Shown here in pieces: positions 1 through 4,350 of a stretch of 5,372 nt of DNA. The DNA is from Candidatus Thalassarchaeaceae archaeon (GTDB taxonomy: Archaea > Thermoplasmatota > Poseidoniia > Poseidoniales > Thalassarchaeaceae). Every line of letters starts with the position of its first letter. Within the stretch, counting starts at the first letter, position 1. Position numbers and translations under genes: made by a program. Under the pieces are notes generated by a model. The model worked only from the letters and a program-made list of their open reading frames with translations. It made no database searches and was not told where the DNA came from. Location of the stretch: positions 448-5,819 of the forward strand of contig DUJH01000028.1 in NCBI GenBank assembly GCA_013329905.1, read 5' to 3'.

Positions 1-78
1 CTTATCGCCGGCTTTATTCTCATCGTAAGTGGAGTAAGATTGGTGCAAAGAGAGAGCGAGCGTTTGCGCACCGGTTGA
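1..78 (+). CDS. C-terminal end of an unidentified membrane protein (5' partial)
   Basis: Reading frame 1 is open from the window edge to a TGA at 76-78 and gives 25 residues. The first dozen (LIAGFILIVSGV) are strongly hydrophobic, like the end of a transmembrane helix. They are followed by an arginine- and glutamate-rich tail (QRESERLRTG), which looks like a short cytoplasmic C-terminus under the positive-inside rule. The strand matches all downstream genes, and the stop lies 115 nt before rpl10e. The fragment is too short to assign a family, so no function is proposed. The main alternative is a chance open frame, since 25 codons is weak statistical support; the helix-plus-charged-tail pattern is the reason for calling it. 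Confidence 0.55.
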   Translation, partial: LIAGFILIVSGVRLVQRESERLRTG

Positions 79-95
79 AGGCTGTCCGCTCGCTC
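54..95. repeat. 9-bp perfect inverted repeat spanning the upstream gene's stop
   Basis: GAGCGAGCG at 54-62 is the exact reverse complement of CGCTCGCTC at 87-95, separated by 24 nt that include the TGA at 76-78. In RNA it could form a GC-rich stem at the 3' end of the upstream message. No T-run follows, so it does not look like a classical archaeal oligo-U terminator. It may stabilise the 3' end or be coincidental. Confidence 0.4.
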
Positions 96-119
96 CGCTC
101 ATGAGGCATCGTAAGACGT

Positions 120-145
120 GTGAACGAGCCCCGTAGGGGATTCAC
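120..145. repeat. Small hairpin upstream of the rpl10e promoter
   Basis: GTGAA (120-124) pairs with TTCAC (141-145). Inside it CCCC (129-132) pairs with GGGG (136-139) around a GTA loop, leaving CGAG unpaired on one side and a single A on the other. It ends six bases before the TATA box. It could be a 3'-end structure of the upstream transcript or part of the promoter region. It has no oligo-T tail, and its function is unknown. Confidence 0.3.
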
Positions 146-150
146 TCAGC

Positions 151-158
151 ATTATATA
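151..158 (+). promoter_or_regulatory. Archaeal TATA box for rpl10e
   Basis: ATTATATA is a good match to the archaeal TATA element and is the most AT-rich stretch in the gap. Its centre is about 39 nt before the rpl10e ATG. With the usual 25-nt spacing, transcription would start near 178-182, giving a short leader of roughly 12-16 nt that still includes the GAGGT ribosome site. Start-site placement is inferred from family knowledge. Confidence 0.6.
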
Positions 159-181
159 CAGCAGGCAGGTCGGCCGAGTCC

Positions 182-186
182 GAGGT
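182..186 (+). promoter_or_regulatory. Shine-Dalgarno site of rpl10e
   Basis: GAGGT lies 7 nt before the ATG at 194, suitable spacing for pairing with the 3' end of archaeal 16S rRNA. It supports 194 as the start. It overlaps the end of an 8-mer (GTCCGAGG, 178-185) that recurs in the hpt-dph2 gap. Confidence 0.55.
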
Positions 187-193
187 AGTTGAG

Positions 194-739
194 ATGGCAC
201 GCAAGCCAGCAAAGATGTATCGCCAGGTCAAGGGCCAGGCTTACACCCGCCGTGAATACACAGGTGGAGTTCCAAACAATCGAATCCTACGCTATCACAT
301 GGGCAACCGTAAGGCTGCCGAGGCGGGTGAATTCGACGTAGTAGTCAAGCTCACTGTCGACAACGCGGTTCAGATCCGTCACACCGCTCTAGAGGCCGCT
401 CGTCAAGTCTCCAACTCATCTATCAGAGAAATCGCCGGAGAGATGGGATACGCCCTGCGCATCCACAAGTATCCTCACAACATTCTGCGTGAAAATAAGC
501 AGGCTACAGGCGCTGGTGCTGACCGTGTCTCGCAGGGAATGCGTCTTTCCTTCGGAAAGAACGTCGGCACCGCTGCCCGTTGCAAGAGAAACGATGTTGT
601 CGTCTCCATCCACACCTCTCCAGAGTTCTACCCCGCTGCCCGCGATGCTCTGCGCAAGGCTGGTATGAAGTTCCCAAGCCCAGTCTCGATTCACGTGGTC
701 AAGGGTCACGAGCAGCTGAAGGCCGTAGGCCTAATTTGA
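194..739 (+). CDS. rpl10e: Large-subunit ribosomal protein L10e (uL16 family)
   Basis: The 181-residue protein is a structural component of the 50S subunit, the archaeal/eukaryotic L10e counterpart of bacterial L16. It sits near the tRNA sites and contributes to subunit joining and tRNA accommodation (family knowledge). Recognisable features are the N-terminal KMYRQVKGQAYTRREY segment (residues 7-22), the QIRHTALEAAR block (60-70), YPHNILREN (93-101), the GAGADRVSQGMR loop (106-117), which is the signature region, and ARDALRKA near the end (149-156). Length and order are normal for archaeal L10e. The start is fixed by GAGGT 7 nt upstream and by the MARKPAKMYR N-terminus expected for the family. 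It heads a likely unit with hpt, which begins 12 nt after its stop, and a TATA box precedes it. Confidence 0.96.
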   Translation: MARKPAKMYRQVKGQAYTRREYTGGVPNNRILRYHMGNRKAAEAGEFDVVVKLTVDNAVQIRHTALEAARQVSNSSIREIAGEMGYALRIHKYPHNILRENKQATGAGADRVSQGMRLSFGKNVGTAARCKRNDVVVSIHTSPEFYPAARDALRKAGMKFPSPVSIHVVKGHEQLKAVGLI

Positions 740-751
740 GAGGGTTCGGGC

Positions 752-1330
752 ATGGCACCCGGCGATCCACTCAGCATCCTCCAAGAATCACTGCGTGGAG
801 CACCGATTATTTGGAAGGGTGATTATCCCTACTTCATCCACCCGATTTCGGATGGCATTCCACGCATGGATCCTGATGTATTACGCGCGACGCGAGACCT
901 CATCGTGTCGAGTGTCGACTGGTCCCAAGTTGACCTAATCGTCACCGTCGAAGCGATGGGACTACCACTGCTGGCTGCGGTTGGCGACGCGACTGGAAAG
1001 CCGACCGTTGTGATCCGCAAGCGCTCGTATGGAATGGAAGGGGAAACTCGCGTCGATGTCGCTACCGGTTACTCACAGTCCACCGTTTACATCAACGATA
1101 TCGAGCCTGGTGAGCGCATCGTCATCGTCGATGACGTGATCTCTACTGGAGGCACCCTCGAGCCTCTTTTGCAGCAACTTGAGGACATGGGAGTAATCCT
1201 CCAAGACATCGTCATCGCTATCGAGAAGGGTGACGGTCGCGAGCGGCTGAATCGAGAGAAGCCGCATTGGCCAATACGCTCGCTCGCGCGCATAGATATC
1301 ATCGACGGAAAGGTCGAGATTATCGATTAA
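752..1330 (+). CDS. hpt: Hypoxanthine/guanine phosphoribosyltransferase, archaeal type
   Basis: This 192-residue enzyme most likely transfers phosphoribose from PRPP to hypoxanthine and/or guanine, forming IMP or GMP in cytoplasmic purine salvage. The PRPP-binding loop is clear: VIVDDVISTGGT at about residues 124-135, with the two acidic residues D127 and D128 and the following STGGT phosphate loop. Other archaeal Hpt-like blocks are YFIHPISDGIP (27-37), VEAMGLPL (66-73), VIRKRSYGMEGE (87-98) and VATGYS (103-108). Together they match the archaeal Hpt group, which resembles adenine phosphoribosyltransferases in fold and length. Adenine specificity is therefore the main alternative and cannot be excluded by reading alone. 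GAGAGGG at 738-744 gives a ribosome site about 7 nt before the ATG and overlaps the rpl10e stop, which indicates co-transcription with rpl10e. Confidence 0.88.
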   Translation: MAPGDPLSILQESLRGAPIIWKGDYPYFIHPISDGIPRMDPDVLRATRDLIVSSVDWSQVDLIVTVEAMGLPLLAAVGDATGKPTVVIRKRSYGMEGETRVDVATGYSQSTVYINDIEPGERIVIVDDVISTGGTLEPLLQQLEDMGVILQDIVIAIEKGDGRERLNREKPHWPIRSLARIDIIDGKVEIID

Positions 1331-1341
1331 TCGGCCCGTCG

Positions 1342-1376
1342 GTCCGAGGCAACCGCTCAAATACCGAACCTCGGAC
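1342..1376. repeat. 8-bp perfect inverted repeat between hpt and dph2
   Basis: GTCCGAGG (1342-1349) is the exact reverse complement of CCTCGGAC (1369-1376), with a 19-nt loop that contains the TATA-like string CAAATA (1358-1363). In RNA this forms a stable GC-rich stem just before the dph2 ribosome site. It could separate hpt from dph2, gate dph2 translation or bind a regulator. There is no following T-run. The left arm's 8-mer also occurs at 178-185 before rpl10e. Confidence 0.5.
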
Positions 1377-1391
1377 GGAGAATTGGTCAAC

Positions 1392-2501
1392 ATGGACATG
1401 GAGCGCCACGATTTCGAGCTCGACGACCTCGTTGAGCGCATCAAGGAGAACGATCACAGATTAATCGCTCTGCAAGTTCCCGAGGGCCTGAAAATGCAGG
1501 CCCTCGAAATGATGGATTCCATCGAAGAAGGCTCCGAAGCGAAGGTTGTTCTAGCGGCTGACCCGTGTTATGGGGCATGTGATTTGGTGCACGATAAGAT
1601 GCGGATGATGGGGGTCGAATTGGTGGCTCACATGGGTCACAGTGCAATGAATATCGATTCGGGAATGCCTACTCATTTCATTCCAGTAACCTACAATGGA
1701 GATCCCGAAATTGACCCCGTTGTTCCTATCCTCGCTCGCCACAAGGCAATCGCAGAATCTCGGCTCGCTGAGGCTTCAACGCCGTTCGATCTCAGCGAGG
1801 ACGAAGCGCGCGAGCGATTCGTCGACGCGGTAGGCCGCGTCGCACCTCTTTCTGGGACTAAGTTGGGATTGGTCGGTTCGATTCAGCACCTGCATCTTTT
1901 ACCCGAATACAAAGAGCGCTTCGAGAATGCTGGATTCGAGGTCGAGATTCCCGTAGGAGGGGCTCGACTGACTTTCCCTGGGCAGGTGCTGGGATGCAAT
2001 TACTCGGGTGATGACCCCTCGATTGGACACTATATTTTCCTTGGTTCAGGGGATTTCCATCCGATTGGTTTGGTGATGCACACCGGTAAGCCGCTGGCGC
2101 TTCTCGACCCTTACAACGGCGAGGCAAGCGAGATGTCGTTTGAGCGGATCGAGCGAATTCTACGCCAGCGTATGGGATTGATTTTCTCTGTTGATGATGC
2201 AATGACATTCGGCATTTTGATTGGCGAGAAGCCGGGACAAATGAGGCGCAATCTTGCGATTCGAATGAAGAGGCTTCTCGAACAACACGGCAAGAAGGGA
2301 TATCTTCTGGCTCTCGACCATGTCGGACCGGAACTCATCGATTTCTACCCGGTCGACGCTTTCGTCAATACCGCTTGCCCGCGAATCGCGATTGATGACG
2401 CAGTGAAGTATGCCAAGCCGCTGATTACACCATTCGAACTTGAGGTCTCCCTAGGCGTTAAGCAGTGGGAGAATGGCTACCAATTCGATGAGATTCCTTG
2501 A
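1392..2501 (+). CDS. dph2: Diphthamide synthase subunit Dph2 (3-amino-3-carboxypropyl histidine synthase)
   Basis: Dph2 is a radical-type iron-sulfur enzyme that moves the 3-amino-3-carboxypropyl group of S-adenosylmethionine onto a histidine of elongation factor 2, the first step of diphthamide synthesis. Archaeal Dph2 works as a homodimer. With the ATG at 1392 the protein has 369 residues. The three cluster-binding cysteines are in place: the Cys of YGAC (C63), VLGCNYS (C202) and NTACPRIAIDD (C329), one per repeated domain. An extra C59 lies in DPCYGAC. The family N-terminal block IALQVPEGLK is at 25-34. I chose ATG 1392 because GGAG at 1377-1380 is 11 nt upstream; a TTG at 1383 would add three residues but lies only 2 nt from that site, and ATG 1398 is also possible. 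It may be co-transcribed with hpt (61-nt gap) or use a weak internal promoter. Confidence 0.93.
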   Translation: MDMERHDFELDDLVERIKENDHRLIALQVPEGLKMQALEMMDSIEEGSEAKVVLAADPCYGACDLVHDKMRMMGVELVAHMGHSAMNIDSGMPTHFIPVTYNGDPEIDPVVPILARHKAIAESRLAEASTPFDLSEDEARERFVDAVGRVAPLSGTKLGLVGSIQHLHLLPEYKERFENAGFEVEIPVGGARLTFPGQVLGCNYSGDDPSIGHYIFLGSGDFHPIGLVMHTGKPLALLDPYNGEASEMSFERIERILRQRMGLIFSVDDAMTFGILIGEKPGQMRRNLAIRMKRLLEQHGKKGYLLALDHVGPELIDFYPVDAFVNTACPRIAIDDAVKYAKPLITPFELEVSLGVKQWENGYQFDEIP

Positions 2502-2505
2502 GTCG

Positions 2506-2552
2506 GCAGCTCACACGCGCGCATCACAAGCGCGTGTATACGCGCGCGCTGC
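2506..2552. repeat. Alternating purine-pyrimidine, nested inverted-repeat element upstream of orc1
   Basis: Positions 2530-2549 alternate purine and pyrimidine without a break for 20 bases, mostly CG steps with a GTATAC core. Positions 2512-2524 alternate for 13 bases. Such tracts favour left-handed Z-DNA. Superimposed are inverted repeats: ACACGCGC (2513-2520) against GCGCGTGT (2530-2537) around a 9-nt loop, and outside them GCAGC (2506-2510) against GCTGC (2548-2552). It starts 4 nt after the dph2 stop and ends just before the TATA-like box of orc1. It may act as a dph2 3'-end stem, a protein-binding site or an initiator-autoregulation site; none is proven. Confidence 0.6.
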
Positions 2553-2555
2553 AGC

Positions 2556-2562
2556 AAATATC
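2556..2562 (+). promoter_or_regulatory. TATA-like box of orc1/cdc6
   Basis: AAATATC is the only AT-rich stretch in the gap and is centred about 35 nt before the orc1 ATG, close to the arrangement at rpl10e and rps6e. Transcription would begin around 2583-2588, leaving a leader of only about 6-11 nt. No Shine-Dalgarno string lies within 12 nt of the ATG, so the message may be nearly leaderless. Confidence 0.4.
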
Positions 2563-2593
2563 TCTAAGAACGGTGAGAGCACGACTCAGTTGA

Positions 2594-3769
2594 ATGGCTG
2601 GATACCTCGACCGCATCGGAGCAGGCAAAGTCCTGCTTGACAAAGGGCCCCTGTCTTACGACTGGATCCCTCCCGTTTTGGTCGGCCGTGACGATGAACT
2701 CAACGACATGGCGTCTATATTCTCGCAGATTGAGAATCACGACACGAGTTGTCGAGCTGTAGTCGTGGGCCCAGTCGGCTCGGGCAAAACCGTCCTCACC
2801 CAACGTTTCGCAGATGACATCCAACGCCATCTCGACGGTCGGCGAAGAATCGTCATCACTCACGTGAACTGCCGCAATCACCCGACCGGTTCCCAAGTCC
2901 TGCAACAGATTGCCCTCAGCCTCGATTCCCGACACCCCGAAAGAGGATTCAGTTCGGGCGAAATCATCCAATCGATTCGCCGTAACCTCCACACGCACGA
3001 GAGTCATCTTCTGCTCATTCTCGATGAAGTGGATGTTCTCATCAATCGCGATTCTTCGGATATCATCTACAAGTTGCTGCGAATCGACGAGGCTCGGGAA
3101 CAACAAGGCTCAATCTCCCTGATCCTCGTCAGCCAAAACTCGACCTTGCTCAAGCTCTTCGAGCCGGCCATCATCTCTCGACTGGGTCAATCGAATATCA
3201 TCGAGATGCAACCCTACGATGCCAACACTCTGACCGGAATCGCAACGCAGCGCTCCGATATTGCCTGCAGAACAGGCAGCGTCGCCGACGAAACTCTTGC
3301 TAAAATCGGCCGCTTCGCAGCCGAGTCCGGCGACGCTCGGATGGCTATCGAGCTGCTCGAAGCGTCGATTCGTCGCACCGAGCTGGCCGGCCGTGGCGAG
3401 GTCCTACCGGAAGATGTCCGGCCCAGCACTCTGCGCAAGTCTTCGCTGGAGCCGAGTTCGGTCGACAATCTCTCTTTGCATCAGAAACTGGTTCTCCTCG
3501 GCATCTGCCGACGCCTCAAGAAGTCAGAGGAGGTGTCGAGCGGGGATGCACAGAAGCTCTACCTGCTCGTCTGCGAGGAAAACGAGGTCAAAGCTCGCAG
3601 TTACACTACCTTCTGGAAGCACCTGAAGTCCCTAGAGACCGAGGGGTTGATCGAGACGAGAGCAGCGAAAACCAACGTTGGGCGAGGGCGTACTCAGCAC
3701 ATCACGATGAACAATACAACTCCCGCTGCCATCGAAAGCAGAATCGAAAGGGAATTGCTGCGGGGCTGA
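2594..3769 (+). CDS. cdc6: Orc1/Cdc6-type replication initiator, AAA+ ATPase
   Basis: This 391-residue protein should bind origin DNA as ATP-loaded Orc1/Cdc6 and help load the MCM helicase. AAA+ landmarks appear in order: an N-terminal VLVGRDDEL segment (28-36), Walker A GPVGSGKT (59-66), Walker B LLLILDEVD (139-147), sensor 1 around VSQN (N182), an arginine-finger candidate in ISRLG (R196) and sensor 2 in GDARMAIELL (R249). Residues about 295-372 fit the C-terminal winged-helix DNA-binding domain, including FWKHLKSLETEGLIETR (340-356). Length and layout are normal for the family and all key ATPase residues are present. The ATG at 2594 is taken because it precedes the expected N-terminus; no ribosome site is close. 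Flanking gaps of 92 and 69 nt, each with a TATA-like box, suggest it is transcribed on its own. Origins often lie beside such genes, but no recognisable origin box was seen here. Confidence 0.93.
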   Translation: MAGYLDRIGAGKVLLDKGPLSYDWIPPVLVGRDDELNDMASIFSQIENHDTSCRAVVVGPVGSGKTVLTQRFADDIQRHLDGRRRIVITHVNCRNHPTGSQVLQQIALSLDSRHPERGFSSGEIIQSIRRNLHTHESHLLLILDEVDVLINRDSSDIIYKLLRIDEAREQQGSISLILVSQNSTLLKLFEPAIISRLGQSNIIEMQPYDANTLTGIATQRSDIACRTGSVADETLAKIGRFAAESGDARMAIELLEASIRRTELAGRGEVLPEDVRPSTLRKSSLEPSSVDNLSLHQKLVLLGICRRLKKSEEVSSGDAQKLYLLVCEENEVKARSYTTFWKHLKSLETEGLIETRAAKTNVGRGRTQHITMNNTTPAAIESRIERELLRG

Positions 3770-3798
3770 CTGCCACCGTAGGTGATTCCGAACCGCTC

Positions 3799-3803
3799 TT
3801 ATA
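3799..3803 (+). promoter_or_regulatory. TATA box of the rps6e-aIF2-gamma unit
   Basis: TTATA, within CTCTTATAGGGG, is centred about 38 nt before the rps6e ATG, nearly the same geometry as the rpl10e promoter (about 39 nt). The predicted start near 3825-3828 would leave a leader of about 11-14 nt that just retains the ribosome site at 3829-3834. The following stretch is pyrimidine-rich (3808-3825). Confidence 0.5.
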
Positions 3804-3828
3804 GGGGTCTCCCGTCGCCCGCCCGTTC

Positions 3829-3834
3829 AGGTGA
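3829..3834 (+). promoter_or_regulatory. Shine-Dalgarno site deciding the rps6e start
   Basis: AGGTGA lies 4 nt before the ATG at 3839. This site and the family N-terminus favour the ATG over an in-frame GTG at 3782. The GTG would add 19 residues, read through the TATA box, and lies upstream of the predicted transcription start. Confidence 0.55.
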
Positions 3835-3838
3835 TATC

Positions 3839-4336
3839 ATGGCACGCAAGGAACAAGCCTTCAAGGCAGTGATCAACGACACTCGACCCGTCGCTGGCGG
3901 TCGCTCATATTCGGTAGATATCACCGGTTCGAACTACAATCACTTCCTCGGCAAGAGCATCGGAGACGCAGTAGATGGCATGTTTGTGGGAGAGGGTGAC
4001 GGATCACTTTCTGGCTACAAGCTTCAGATTACTGGCGGTTCCGACGTTACCGGTCGCGCAATGCGTCCGGACCTCGATGGACCCGGCGTGAAGTCGGTCC
4101 TCGTCTCACCAGGAGTCGGCTACAAAGGCAAGCGCTACGTCAAGAAGAACGCACAAGTCTACCGTTACAAGTACGACGGAATCCGCCGCCGACGCAACCT
4201 GCGCGGCAACGTCATCAGTCAGGATACACGTCAGATCAATCTGAAGGTCGTCGAGGCAGGGAAGCGAACCCTGCCAGTGATCTTCGGCCTCGAGGAAGAG
4301 GTCGCTGCCAAGAAGTCCTCTGACGAAGAGGAGTGA
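3839..4336 (+). CDS. rps6e: Small-subunit ribosomal protein S6e
   Basis: S6e is a 30S subunit protein found in archaea and eukaryotes but not bacteria. From ATG 3839 the protein has 165 residues. The N-terminal part carries the S6e pattern of a beta-rich domain (FKAVINDT, then GRSYSVDITGSNYNHFLGK), followed by the glycine-rich GYKLQITGGSDVTGRAMRPDLDGPG segment, in which GGSD, G and MR are typical of the family. Next come a basic stretch (YKGKRYVKKNAQVYRYKYDGIRRRRNLRGNVIS, split by tyrosines) and a short acidic C-terminus (KKSSDEEE). It lacks the long basic helical tail of eukaryotic S6, as expected for archaea. The ATG is preferred to the GTG at 3782 because of AGGTGA 4 nt upstream. The aIF2-gamma gene starts 14 nt downstream, so the two are almost certainly co-transcribed, and this pairing of genes is familiar from other euryarchaea. 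Confidence 0.94.
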   Translation: MARKEQAFKAVINDTRPVAGGRSYSVDITGSNYNHFLGKSIGDAVDGMFVGEGDGSLSGYKLQITGGSDVTGRAMRPDLDGPGVKSVLVSPGVGYKGKRYVKKNAQVYRYKYDGIRRRRNLRGNVISQDTRQINLKVVEAGKRTLPVIFGLEEEVAAKKSSDEEE

Positions 4337-4342
4337 AACGGC

Positions 4343-4347
4343 AGGAG
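4343..4347 (+). promoter_or_regulatory. Shine-Dalgarno site of the aIF2-gamma gene, short spacing
   Basis: AGGAG is the strongest ribosome-binding string in this gap but is only 3 nt from the ATG at 4351, tighter than the 7 nt seen at rpl10e. The next in-frame ATG (4399) falls inside the conserved G1 region (VNIGMVGHVDHGKT), so 4351 is still the best start. Confidence 0.45.
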
Positions 4348-4350
4348 TTG

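Noticed and set aside
1..22. Possible divergent minus-strand gene starting with ATG at 22
   Set aside because: Only seven codons are visible, with no ribosome site or TATA box upstream on that strand, and the + frame gives a more convincing membrane-protein tail.
21..115. 9-nt direct repeat CATCGTAAG at 21-29 and 107-115
   Set aside because: It has only two short copies, one inside coding sequence, with no flanking similarity; chance is sufficient.
79..193. tRNA or other structured RNA gene in the gap before rpl10e
   Set aside because: No T-loop or anticodon-arm pattern and no snoRNA-type C/D boxes could be recognised; only two short inverted repeats and a TATA box are supported.
1073..1444. 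123-codon minus-strand open frame across the hpt-dph2 junction
   Set aside because: It overlaps the conserved PRPP loop of hpt and the start of dph2, and looks like a low-complexity shadow translation.
2502..2593. Complete replication origin with origin-recognition boxes upstream of orc1
   Set aside because: No sequence resembling the known archaeal ORB core was found, and there is no long AT-rich unwinding region; only the unusual GC-rich repeat is reported.
2564..3106. 180-codon open frame on the minus strand opposite orc1
   Set aside because: It lies almost wholly antisense to the conserved AAA+ domain, whose Walker motifs fix the + frame. The protein shows no recognisable domain, and such mirror frames are common in GC-rich coding DNA.
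3261..3626. 121-codon alternative + frame inside orc1
   Set aside because: It is a serine/arginine-rich out-of-frame translation of the orc1 sensor 2 and winged-helix region, with no independent ribosome site noted.
3782..3838. GTG start giving rps6e 19 extra N-terminal residues
   Set aside because: The extension reads through the TATA box, has no family resemblance, and the ATG at 3839 has its own AGGTGA site and the expected N-terminus.
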